Positions 34,210-42,973 of a DNA stretch of 64,000 nucleotides are shown here, piece by piece. Origin of the DNA: an uncultured Bacteroides sp. GTDB taxonomy: Bacteria > Bacteroidota > Bacteroidia > Bacteroidales > Bacteroidaceae. How positions within the stretch are numbered: the first letter of the stretch is position 1; each line of letters starts with the position of its first letter. A model generated the notes under the pieces. It was not told the DNA's origin. It ran no database searches and was given only the letters and a program-made list of their open reading frames with translations. The stretch lies in assembly GCA_949285025.1 (NCBI GenBank), contig CASDXG010000108.1:41590-105589 (forward strand), given 5' to 3'. The position numbers were made by a program, and so were the translations under genes.

Positions 34210-35394
34210 ATGAATTTTTTTTTAACAAAGAGAGAACTAAAAAGATTGAAAAGGAAACAAGCTATTTACACCGGAATCGGAATCATCATTGTCATAACCC
34301 TCTATTTATTTCTTACTCGGGAAAAAAGCCCGTCTCCTGAAATTCCGGTCATCAGCGTAACCCCTGCCTTACAAGAAGATGTTGAGATTTACGGAGAATA
34401 CGTGGGACGTATCCGCGCACAACAATTCGTGGAAGTACGTGCACGCGTAGACGGATTTCTCGAGAGAATGGAATTCGAGGAAGGGACTTATGTAAAACGC
34501 AATCAGGTTTTATTCGTCATCAACCAGGAACAATATAGAGCAAAAGCAGATAAAGCACGTGCCCAACTGAAAAAAGATGAAGCACAAGCCCGAAAAGCAG
34601 AACGAGACCTGGAACGCATAAGGCCACTATACGAGAAACATGCAGCCAGCCAAGTGGATTACGATGATGCAATAGCAGCATACGAAACCGCAAAAGCCAG
34701 CGTAGGCATGAGCCAAGCCGACCTTGATCAGGCTGAATTAGAATTAGGTTATACCGTAGTTAAATCACCGATTTCGGGACAAATCAGTGAAAGTCTGGTC
34801 GATTTAGGCACATTGGTGGGAGGAAACGGCAAGTCACTCCTTGCAACAGTCGTAAAGAGCGACACGGTTTTAGTAGATTTCAGCATGACGGCACTCGACT
34901 ACTTGAAGAGCAAAGAACGTAACGTTACTCTTGGACAAAAAGATTCCACACGCTCATGGCAACCCACAATTACCATCACTCTACCCGATAACAGTACATA
35001 TAAATATAAGGGTCTGGTTGACTTTGCCGAACCGCAAGTCAACCCCAAAACCGGGACTTTCTCCGTCCGGGCGGAAATGGCTAACCCGGAACACATCTTG
35101 TTACCGGGACAATTTACCAATGTCCGGGTACTTTTGGACGTACGGGAGAATGCAACCGTCGTACCACAAAAAGCACTGATCATCGAAAAAGGAGGCGCAT
35201 ATATCTTTGTCATGCGTAGAGATTCCACAGTAGAGAAACGTTTTATCGAATTAGGACCCGAATTTCAAAACAACACAGTTGTAGAACGCGGTCTGGTCCC
35301 GGGAGAAATGATTGTAAGCGAAGGTTATCACAAACTGACTCCCGGCATAAAAGTCCGGGTAAGCAACATTACTACTCCGGAAAAAGATTCATAA
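34210..35394 (+). CDS. RND efflux periplasmic adaptor (membrane fusion protein)
   Basis: 394 residues from the ATG at 34210; the longer frame from 34165 is not needed. An uncleaved N-terminal membrane anchor at about 18-38 (YTGIGIIIVITLYLFL) replaces the lipoprotein signal common in AcrA. Lipoyl half-motifs (VEVRARVDGFLERMEFEEGTYVKRNQ; VVKSPISGQISESLVDLGTLV) flank an alpha-helical hairpin (about 105-180). A beta-barrel domain and membrane-proximal domain follow (GQFTNVRVLLDVRENATVVPQKAL). Links the inner-membrane pump to the outer-membrane channel encoded next. Confidence 0.93.
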   Translation: MNFFLTKRELKRLKRKQAIYTGIGIIIVITLYLFLTREKSPSPEIPVISVTPALQEDVEIYGEYVGRIRAQQFVEVRARVDGFLERMEFEEGTYVKRNQVLFVINQEQYRAKADKARAQLKKDEAQARKAERDLERIRPLYEKHAASQVDYDDAIAAYETAKASVGMSQADLDQAELELGYTVVKSPISGQISESLVDLGTLVGGNGKSLLATVVKSDTVLVDFSMTALDYLKSKERNVTLGQKDSTRSWQPTITITLPDNSTYKYKGLVDFAEPQVNPKTGTFSVRAEMANPEHILLPGQFTNVRVLLDVRENATVVPQKALIIEKGGAYIFVMRRDSTVEKRFIELGPEFQNNTVVERGLVPGEMIVSEGYHKLTPGIKVRVSNITTPEKDS

Positions 35395-35416
35395 AAGTTA
35401 ATCAAACAGTCAATCA

Positions 35417-38400
35417 ATGAAAGTAAGTTTTTTCATAGACCGCCCCGTATTTTCGGCTGTCATCTCCATATTAATTGTCATAATAGGTATCATCGGACTA
35501 ACGATGCTTCCTATTGATCAATATCCGCAAATTACACCGCCTGTCGTAAAAATCAGCGCCTCCTACCCGGGAGCCAGTGCCGTTACCGTATCGCAAGCCG
35601 TTGCTACCCCGATAGAGCAAGAACTAAACGGTACTCCGGGCATGATTTATATGGAGTCAAACAGTTCCAATTCCGGAGGTTTCTCCGCAACTGTCACATT
35701 CGACATCTCGGCCGACCCCGATTTATCCGCTGTGGAAATACAAAACAGAATAAAGCTTGCAGAATCAAGACTCCCGGCCGAAGTCATACAAAACGGTATA
35801 TCTGTAGAAAAACAAGCAGCAAGTCAGCTCATGACCATTTGCCTAACATCGGAGGATCCCAAATTCGATGAGATTTATCTCAGCAACTTTGCAACAATCA
35901 ATGTGCTTGACTTGCTGAGAAGAATTCCGGGCGTGGGAAGAGTCTCAAATATAGGAAGCCGATATTACGCAATGCAAATATGGGTTGACCCCGCCAAAAT
36001 GGCTAATTTCGGGTTAACCGTACAAGATTTACAGAACGCATTAAAAGACCAGAACCGCGAGTCTGCCGCCGGAGTCTTAGGACAACAACCTGTAACCGGC
36101 CTTGATATTACGATACCCATCACTGCGCAAGGACGACTTTCTACCGTCGGACAATTTGAAGAAATCGTTCTCCGTGCCAATGCCGACGGCTCATTAGTAC
36201 GCCTGCGCGATGTTGCACGTGTTTCTCTGGAGGCCTCTTCCTATAACACAGAAAGCGGAATCAACGGAGGAAATGCTGCTGTTTTAGGCATTTATCTGCT
36301 TCCCGGAGCCAATGCAATGGAAGTTGCCCAAAGCGTAAAAGAAGAGATGCTGGAAATCAGTAAGAACTTTCCGGAAGGATTACATTATGAAATACCTTTC
36401 GACATGACGAATTATATTTCAGAATCGATACATGAAGTATATAAGACTCTGTTCGAAGCTTTATTTCTGGTCATCATAGTGGTATTCCTGTCGCTGCAAA
36501 GTTGGAGAGCAACGGTAATCCCTATCGTTGCCGTCCCTATCTCTTTAATCGGGACGTTCGGATTTATGCTGATATTCGGTTTCTCGCTTAATATACTTAC
36601 TCTGCTCGGATTGATTCTGGCAATCGGTATTGTGGTTGATGATGCCATTGTTGTTGTTGAAAATGTCGAGCGCATCATGGAAGAGGAACATCTAAGTCCG
36701 TATGAAGCAACGAAAAAAGCGATGGACGGACTTACGGGAGCTTTAATAGCCACTTCGATGGTCCTGGCAGCCGTATTCGTCCCGGTCAGCTTCCTTTCGG
36801 GTATTACCGGACAATTATACCGTCAGTTCAGTGTGACCATTGCCGTATCCGTCATTCTTTCCACCATCGTGGCACTGACATTAAGCCCCGTTATGTGTTC
36901 GCTTATTCTAAAGCCAACATCCCCCGACAAGCCCAAAAACCGCATATTCCGGGCAATCAACAGATGGTTGAATATCGGGAATACCAAATATATAACGGCC
37001 ATCAACCAAATTATAAAGAATCCACGCCGCGTAACAGCCGGATTCGGAATCATTCTTGTTTTTATTTTTCTTTTAAACCGCCTGATTCCGTCCAGCTTTC
37101 TCCCGACAGAAGATCAGGGATACTTCACCGTAGAGCTTGAACTCCCCGAAGACGCAACCATCGAACGTACCCGGAAAGTAACCGAACGGGCTATTGACTT
37201 TTTAATGAAAGACCCTTCTGTAGCGTATGTACAAAACGTTACAGGCAGTAGTCCCCGCGTCGGGACCAGTCAGGCACGCAGCCAACTCACCGTAATTCTT
37301 AAGGAATGGAAAGAAAGAGATGACACAACGATTGACAATATAATGGAAAACATACGGCAGGAGTTAAAAACATATCCTGAATGCAAGGCATATCTTTCCA
37401 CACCTCCTGTCATTCCCGGATTGGGTACATCCGGAGGTTTTGAAATGCAATTAGAAGCACGAGGTGATGCGTCTTTCGACGATTTGATACAAGCAACCGA
37501 TACGTTAATGTATTATGCCTCGAGGCGGAAAGAAATAGAAGGGCTTTCGTCCTCGCTCCAAGCCGACATTCCGCAGCTATACTTCGATGTAGACCGCGAT
37601 AAGGTAAAATTATCCGGAGTACCGATGGCCGATGTTTTCTCGACAATGAAAGCATACACCGGTTCGGTCTACGTGAACGATTTTAATATGTTCAACCGCA
37701 TTTACCGGGTTTATATACAGGCAGAAGCTCCTTTTCGTGAATCCCGCGACAACATCGGACTTTATTTTGTAAAAGGAAGCGACGGAAATATGATCCCGCT
37801 TACGGCGTTAGGAACGGCCAACTACACTACCGGTCCCGGAAGTATCAAACGGTTCAACATGTTTAACACCTCCGTCATCAGAGGCTCTGCAGCCAATGGG
37901 GCCAGCTCCGGACAAGTAATGAATATACTGGAAGATATCGCAAATGAAAAACTTCCCGACAATATCGGTGTTGAATGGAGCGGACTTTCTTATCAGGAAA
38001 AGGAAGCCGGAGGACAAACAGGGTTCATCATCGCACTGGTATTCTTATTTGTTTTCCTTTTCCTCGCGGCCTTATATGAAAGCTGGAGTATTCCTCTTTC
38101 CGTACTGATATCATTACCTGTAGCCGTATTCGGTGCGTATTTGGGAGTAGCTGTCTGCGGTTTGGAAAACGATACGTACTTTCAAATCGGTTTAGTCATG
38201 CTAATCGGATTAGCAGCCAAAAATGCGATTCTCATTGTAGAGTTTGCAAAAGATGAAGTAGACAAAGGGAAAGATATCGTAGAAGCAGCTCTTCACGCCG
38301 CTCATCTGCGCTTTCGTCCCATCCTGATGACATCATTGGCTTTCATACTAGGTATGGTTCCTTTGGTATTGGCCTCAGGTCCGGGCTCTGCAAGCCGCCA

Positions 38401-38548
38401 AGCCATCGGCACAGGTGTCTTCTTCGGTATGATTGTAGCCGTAACAGCCGGCATTCTTCTTGTCCCGTTCTTTTTCGTTATGATATATAAAACCACGAAA
38501 AAGCTCAAGACGAAACACAGCAATCAAACCAATCTTTTGAAAAAATAA
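35417..38548 (+). CDS. RND multidrug efflux permease (HAE1, AcrB type)
   Basis: 1043 residues. Twelve transmembrane helices with two large periplasmic loops. The start FIDRPVFSAVISILIVIIGIIGL is typical. TM4 carries the proton-relay aspartates in IGIVVDDAIVVVENVERIM, and TM10 the Lys in GLAAKNAILIVEFAKDE. Two FIGVAL-type repeats and the SxxxRPILMTSLAFILG motif are present. HAE1-type (hydrophobic substrates) rather than heavy-metal CusA type. Substrates unknown; in gut Bacteroidota such pumps export bile salts and drugs. Confidence 0.95.
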   Translation: MKVSFFIDRPVFSAVISILIVIIGIIGLTMLPIDQYPQITPPVVKISASYPGASAVTVSQAVATPIEQELNGTPGMIYMESNSSNSGGFSATVTFDISADPDLSAVEIQNRIKLAESRLPAEVIQNGISVEKQAASQLMTICLTSEDPKFDEIYLSNFATINVLDLLRRIPGVGRVSNIGSRYYAMQIWVDPAKMANFGLTVQDLQNALKDQNRESAAGVLGQQPVTGLDITIPITAQGRLSTVGQFEEIVLRANADGSLVRLRDVARVSLEASSYNTESGINGGNAAVLGIYLLPGANAMEVAQSVKEEMLEISKNFPEGLHYEIPFDMTNYISESIHEVYKTLFEALFLVIIVVFLSLQSWRATVIPIVAVPISLIGTFGFMLIFGFSLNILTLLGLILAIGIVVDDAIVVVENVERIMEEEHLSPYEATKKAMDGLTGALIATSMVLAAVFVPVSFLSGITGQLYRQFSVTIAVSVILSTIVALTLSPVMCSLILKPTSPDKPKNRIFRAINRWLNIGNTKYITAINQIIKNPRRVTAGFGIILVFIFLLNRLIPSSFLPTEDQGYFTVELELPEDATIERTRKVTERAIDFLMKDPSVAYVQNVTGSSPRVGTSQARSQLTVILKEWKERDDTTIDNIMENIRQELKTYPECKAYLSTPPVIPGLGTSGGFEMQLEARGDASFDDLIQATDTLMYYASRRKEIEGLSSSLQADIPQLYFDVDRDKVKLSGVPMADVFSTMKAYTGSVYVNDFNMFNRIYRVYIQAEAPFRESRDNIGLYFVKGSDGNMIPLTALGTANYTTGPGSIKRFNMFNTSVIRGSAANGASSGQVMNILEDIANEKLPDNIGVEWSGLSYQEKEAGGQTGFIIALVFLFVFLFLAALYESWSIPLSVLISLPVAVFGAYLGVAVCGLENDTYFQIGLVMLIGLAAKNAILIVEFAKDEVDKGKDIVEAALHAAHLRFRPILMTSLAFILGMVPLVLASGPGSASRQAIGTGVFFGMIVAVTAGILLVPFFFVMIYKTTKKLKTKHSNQTNLLKK

Positions 38549-38560
38549 TTGGAAAGTTCA

Positions 38561-39946
38561 ATGAAAACAATGAAACATTTTTATCCATATATCTGCACGC
38601 TTATAATAATTCTTCTCAACGGAAGTTGTCAGTTGGGCAGACATTATACACGCCCACAACTCCATCTTCCCGCACAATTAGACAGTATGAATATCGATAC
38701 AACCTCAATCGGGGACTACAAATGGGAAGAAATATATACAGATACAACACTACAAAACATCATACGCAAAACGCTGGAATACAATAAAGACCTGCTAATA
38801 GCAGGAGCACGTATCAAAGAGTTAGCGGCCATGAAACGCATTGATTATGCCAATATGTTTCCATCTGTCGGATTAAGAATCTACGGAGAAAAGGAACAAG
38901 ACAATTACGGTGGAAACGCATCATCTTCAGACAATCAATTCGATTTGAAAGGAACCACCTCATGGGAACTTGACTTATGGGGAAATCTCCGCTGGAGAAA
39001 AGATAAAAGTATGGCAGAATTCCTGTCATCGATAGAAAATCAACGGGCACTACAAATGAGCCTGATTGCACAAGTAGCTCAATCATATTATGAACTTGCC
39101 GCATTGGACAACGAATTAATCCTCGTAAAACAAACTGTAGAAGCGCGGGGCGCGAGTCTTAATCTGGCCCGCATACGATACGAAGGTGGGGTAACGTCTG
39201 AAATTACGTTCAGACAGGCTCAGGTAGAACTGGCAAAAACTCTGACACTTATCCCCGATCTGGAAAGAAGAATCGCCCAAAAAGAAAACGATATCGCTTT
39301 CCTAACCGGTGAATATCCGCACACGATCCGCCGTGCTGCATTATCGGAAGATGAGCTGCTCATTAGCGAACTTCCGGTAGGACTCCCCTCCAACTTGCTT
39401 GAACGTCGCCCGGACATAAGACAAGCCGAACAAGACTTAATAGCAGCCAATGCTGAAGTCGGAATAGCTTACACCAATCTCTTTCCGAAATTGACTCTTA
39501 CAGCCCAACTCGGAGCTGAAAGTGAAGAACTCAATGAGCTGCTGAAATCTCCTTATCACCTGCTGAGTGGAACGCTGCTGCAACCCATTTTCGCAATGGG
39601 AAAAAACCGGGCTCTGCTGAAAGCTAAGAAAGCGGCATACGAACAGGCTGTATATGCATATGAAAAAAACGTCCTTAACGCATTCAAAGAAACAAGAAAT
39701 GCGATTGTCGAATTCAATAAAGCCAAAGAAATTTATGAAACAAATCTCCGGCTGGAACAAGCATCGAAAAGTGCACTTGAGCTGGCAGAATTTCAATATA
39801 TAAACAAGGCCATCAGCCACATGGAGTTATTGGATGCACAAAGAAGCTATCTGGATGCTCAAATATCCTTAAACAATGCGATACGAGACAGACAGCTTTC
39901 TCTCGTTAACCTATATAAGGCTCTGGGTGGAGGATGGCAAAAATAA
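38561..39946 (+). CDS. Outer-membrane efflux channel lipoprotein (TolC/NodT family)
   Basis: 461 residues from the ATG at 38561 (a TTG at 38549 is less likely). Lipoprotein signal ending LNGSCQLG (Cys near 23). Two OEP repeats: the first has YNKDLLIAGARIKEL, SWELDLWGNLRWRKD and AQVAQSYYELAALD; the second LLERRPDIRQAEQDLIAANAEVGIAYTNLFPKL and FKETRNAIVEF. Trimeric exit duct for the preceding pump, 12 bases downstream of the permease gene. Confidence 0.94.
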   Translation: MKTMKHFYPYICTLIIILLNGSCQLGRHYTRPQLHLPAQLDSMNIDTTSIGDYKWEEIYTDTTLQNIIRKTLEYNKDLLIAGARIKELAAMKRIDYANMFPSVGLRIYGEKEQDNYGGNASSSDNQFDLKGTTSWELDLWGNLRWRKDKSMAEFLSSIENQRALQMSLIAQVAQSYYELAALDNELILVKQTVEARGASLNLARIRYEGGVTSEITFRQAQVELAKTLTLIPDLERRIAQKENDIAFLTGEYPHTIRRAALSEDELLISELPVGLPSNLLERRPDIRQAEQDLIAANAEVGIAYTNLFPKLTLTAQLGAESEELNELLKSPYHLLSGTLLQPIFAMGKNRALLKAKKAAYEQAVYAYEKNVLNAFKETRNAIVEFNKAKEIYETNLRLEQASKSALELAEFQYINKAISHMELLDAQRSYLDAQISLNNAIRDRQLSLVNLYKALGGGWQK

Positions 39947-39996
39947 ATAACAAGAAAGGGAGCTGCACGCATAATTTACAGTAACGTGCAACTCCC
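39945..39996 (-). terminator. Terminator of the TonB receptor gene
   Basis: GGGAGCTGCACG (39958-39969) pairs with CGTGCAACTCCC (39985-39996) with one mismatch. On the minus strand TTTCTTGTTATTT follows; on the plus strand there is no T-run. It may also slow transcription leaving the pump operon. Confidence 0.6.
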
Positions 39997-40025
39997 CTGT
40001 AATATTTCACAAAAATAAAAGGCTG

Positions 40026-42335
40026 TCAATTAAAGAACTTAATGCCGACAAAATAAGTTCTCGGCTGAGTTGGCCCATAAAAATACTTCGAATCCCGACT
40101 TTCTCCCCTATCCAAATCTTTCTGGAACGCGTTGAAAATGTTTTGAACTCCTCCATTCACCTGAAGTTTCAGGTGATCATTCAGTATAAATGTGTAATTT
40201 AACTTTATATTCAAATCCATAAAATCATCGGTATTCTCCAATCTGTCTTTCTCAATATAACCGGCAAAGTGTGGAACAATCATCTTTCCTGTATAAACGC
40301 CGGAGACCGAAAAATCAAAATTCTTCAACGGAGCGGAAGTAAAAGTGAAATATCCGTAATAATCGGGCGTACGAGGCATGCGTTTTATCGGGTCAATATC
40401 AGGATCTTCACTCCAACGGACAGCTTCCGTATAACGGCTCTTCTGTATGGTAAACCCCATTTGCAACTGCGCATCCCGGCCATGAGCAATTTTATAATCG
40501 AGATTGACTCCATACACACGCGCACCGTTTCCATTACGCCTCTCCTGAATCTGCGTTCCAGTCTCGGCATCTTCTCCCAATGACTCTAAGTAAAAAACAT
40601 CATTCAATGCGGTATAAAATCCCTCCAATAACAAATTCGACTGAAAATGCCCGAAGTTTACTGTCCAATCAACGGAACCGCTCAAACTATTCGATTTCTC
40701 CGGTTTCAAACCATCTGCCAGTCTAATCATCATAGCCTCTCCACCAACAGCAGCAACATGCAAATCCTCATCATAGGCCTGCGGCGCGCGAAAACCGGTA
40801 GACCACGTTACACGCCCTTGCAGTTTATCGGAAGGCTTCCAAAGCATATTGACTCTCGGACTAAAAATTATATTATCCACAAGATTATGCTTATCGAGTC
40901 TGAAACCGGCCAATAAAGTGAAATAATCCATTTTCCATTCATTCTGCACAAATCCTCCGGCAACTTTTACGTCCTGTTTCAAGTCACGATGATAACCGGT
41001 CATCACATCGTGCAACGAATTATACTGATATTCTATTCCACCGGTAAACGTAGCCGGAGAAAAAAAGCAGCGCTCCATATTTCCTACATACATAGCACCG
41101 ACCACAGCTGTCAGGTCTTTTGTCTTTCCATATGCATTCGGATCCCCTCCGGCCCCGTAATAACTGTTTCTATCGATATGCTGGACTGACGCATAAGCCG
41201 ATATTTTATGCTTATACGCATTTAAATAAAGATCGTAATTCAGTCCGCCGCTATTGATTACATGCTTGGTCTGCTCGGTAATATCCGTCTCATGAGGTTG
41301 AAGATCGAACTTATTTCCTCCGCGACGGAATTCGTTCGTTGTATGATATTCCAGACCGATTCTGCTATAATGCGTGGGACGATAATAAGCACGCAAACCA
41401 AACGTATTCATATTCAACTTTCCCAATTCCGAAAAACCGTCTCCATCCGCATCATAAGGATTACGGTTATGGTACGACTGATACACTGCAATTCCATAAG
41501 AGTTGTCCGAAGAAACAAGCGAAGCATTAGCGCCCATATATTGTTCCCAGACTTTTGCATTCAGATTCGACATCGTTGAAGTTACTTGAAAAGAGTTATT
41601 CACCGGGTCTTTCGTAATGATATTTATCGTACCTCCTACCGCATTTGCGCCAAAAAGAGCAGAGCCTCCTCCCCTGACGACTTCCACACGCTCTATCATA
41701 TTGACAGGAATCTGTTCCAATCCGTATACACCCGACAATGCACTCATTACCGGACGACTATTAATTAATATTTGCGAATAAGGCCCTTCAAGCCCATTGA
41801 TTCGCACTTGCGGGAAGCCACAGTTCTGACAATTATTCTCTACTCTCAGTCCCGACTGGTAATTAAGCGAATGTGCCAAATCGGTAGAATTCACCATTTC
41901 AAACAGCTTGTTGTTCATCACATTGACAACAACCGGAGCAACTTTGCGCGTCGTCTCATTTCTATTTGCCGAAACAACTACTTCATCCGTGATAAATGAT
42001 TCTTCTTCCATCACAAAATGCAAATCGACTGTAAAGTCATTTCCTACAGTCACTGTCTTTTTTTGCGTAGCAAATCCCATATATTGTACCCGCAAGGTAT
42101 AGTTACCTGCCGGTAATCCTTTAAATCGAAAATAACCTTCGTCATCGGTTACCGTACCTTTTCCCGTCTCTTCTATCAAGACTGTAACAAAAGGTAATCC
42201 TTCTTCCGTCGTTTTTTCTATTACATGTCCTGTAATGATATTGCCTTCCTTTACCGGCTCATCCGCCCGAATAGCGCCATAGTTTCCTGCAAAGCATACT
42301 AATCCTATGACTATCTGATAAATATAACTCTTCAT
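40026..42335 (-). CDS. TonB-dependent outer-membrane receptor
   Basis: 769 residues from the ATG at 42335, whose signal peptide reads MKSYIYQIVIGLVCFAGNYG. A carboxypeptidase D-like regulatory domain (about 35-115: ITGHVIEKTTEEGLPFVTVLIEETGKGTVTDDEGYF) precedes the plug (about 125-240), with GLEQIPVNMIERVEVVRGGGSALFGANAVGGTINIITK. An unusual Cys-Gln-Asn-Cys pair (ENNCQNCGFPQVRINGL) lies in the plug. The barrel ends in the outer-membrane motif YFVGIKFFN. Not a SusC: no SusD follows. The upstream His-rich protein suggests a metal or metal complex as substrate. Confidence 0.92.
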   Translation of the reverse strand: MKSYIYQIVIGLVCFAGNYGAIRADEPVKEGNIITGHVIEKTTEEGLPFVTVLIEETGKGTVTDDEGYFRFKGLPAGNYTLRVQYMGFATQKKTVTVGNDFTVDLHFVMEEESFITDEVVVSANRNETTRKVAPVVVNVMNNKLFEMVNSTDLAHSLNYQSGLRVENNCQNCGFPQVRINGLEGPYSQILINSRPVMSALSGVYGLEQIPVNMIERVEVVRGGGSALFGANAVGGTINIITKDPVNNSFQVTSTMSNLNAKVWEQYMGANASLVSSDNSYGIAVYQSYHNRNPYDADGDGFSELGKLNMNTFGLRAYYRPTHYSRIGLEYHTTNEFRRGGNKFDLQPHETDITEQTKHVINSGGLNYDLYLNAYKHKISAYASVQHIDRNSYYGAGGDPNAYGKTKDLTAVVGAMYVGNMERCFFSPATFTGGIEYQYNSLHDVMTGYHRDLKQDVKVAGGFVQNEWKMDYFTLLAGFRLDKHNLVDNIIFSPRVNMLWKPSDKLQGRVTWSTGFRAPQAYDEDLHVAAVGGEAMMIRLADGLKPEKSNSLSGSVDWTVNFGHFQSNLLLEGFYTALNDVFYLESLGEDAETGTQIQERRNGNGARVYGVNLDYKIAHGRDAQLQMGFTIQKSRYTEAVRWSEDPDIDPIKRMPRTPDYYGYFTFTSAPLKNFDFSVSGVYTGKMIVPHFAGYIEKDRLENTDDFMDLNIKLNYTFILNDHLKLQVNGGVQNIFNAFQKDLDRGESRDSKYFYGPTQPRTYFVGIKFFN

Positions 42336-42467
42336 AGTTCTCTTTTGTTTTTTTGTTCTCTCTTCTTTTCCGTAATAAACAAACCGCATTCTTTTTACAA
42401 AAAGAACGGAATCTTCCCTTTATGCAACGCAACGCACTGCAATGTTCAAATAGGGGAATTACAAAAA

Positions 42468-42818
42468 TCAAATGAAAAGTAGCGACGGAGGTGCCCTTAA
42501 AGAAAAATAAATAATATCGGGATCAGCAAAAGAAACCGCATCGGCATTCCCATGCAACACCTCAAGAAACGGACGATACACGGAAATTGTCTCACTCTGT
42601 TCTGCTTCCAACGAATGAAACACTGATAGAAAATGCAAGACCAATGTCTGTCCTGCCGCATGATCATGATGTGTTTTAAACGGATGTGCATGGACAACCA
42701 TCACTCCATTTACAATATGTATATGAGAGAAAACGGTAATCACGACATAATATGACGTAAATACCGCCAAAAAAAATGCGACGTATCCTATCAAGCAAAT
42801 ACGTATCTGTCTCAACAT
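42468..42818 (-). CDS. His-rich small membrane-anchored protein, probable metal-uptake partner
   Basis: 116 residues from the ATG at 42818; a 21-residue upstream extension would start before the promoter box. One transmembrane or signal segment at about 7-30, then SHIHIVNG (31-38), HAHPF (43-47) and HHDH (50-53), a clear cluster of potential metal ligands, and the C-terminal end LRAPPSLLFI. I recall small proteins of this HIHIVNG...HSHPF...RAPP type beside TonB receptors in Bacteroidota, but no name can be confirmed here. It precedes the receptor by about 130 bases on the same strand and has a well-formed promoter. A role in sensing or delivering zinc or another metal is inference. Confidence 0.7.
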   Translation of the reverse strand: MLRQIRICLIGYVAFFLAVFTSYYVVITVFSHIHIVNGVMVVHAHPFKTHHDHAAGQTLVLHFLSVFHSLEAEQSETISVYRPFLEVLHGNADAVSFADPDIIYFSLRAPPSLLFI

Positions 42819-42867
42819 ACTTTGGAATGATGTATTAATCTTTATGCTCTCAACCAATATACGGCGG

Positions 42868-42901
42868 CAAAGATACAACAAAAACGGCCGCTTCCATCAA
42901 A
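42868..42901 (-). promoter_or_regulatory. Promoter of the His-rich protein/TonB receptor unit
   Basis: On the minus strand a TTTTTG element, a spacer of about 22 bp and TATCTTTG (42875-42868). Transcript start near 42861, 43 bases before the start codon. Confidence 0.65.
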
Positions 42902-42921
42902 AAGGGAATAACATTTTTCAC

Positions 42922-42929
42922 TATATTTG
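42922..42929 (+). promoter_or_regulatory. Promoter -7 box for tex
   Basis: TATATTTG fits TAnnTTTG, 44 bases upstream of the ATG at 42974, divergent from the His-rich gene promoter. Confidence 0.55.
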
Positions 42930-42973
42930 CCCGTTATTCGCCCAATCCTTTACAATCATAACATATTTATGAC

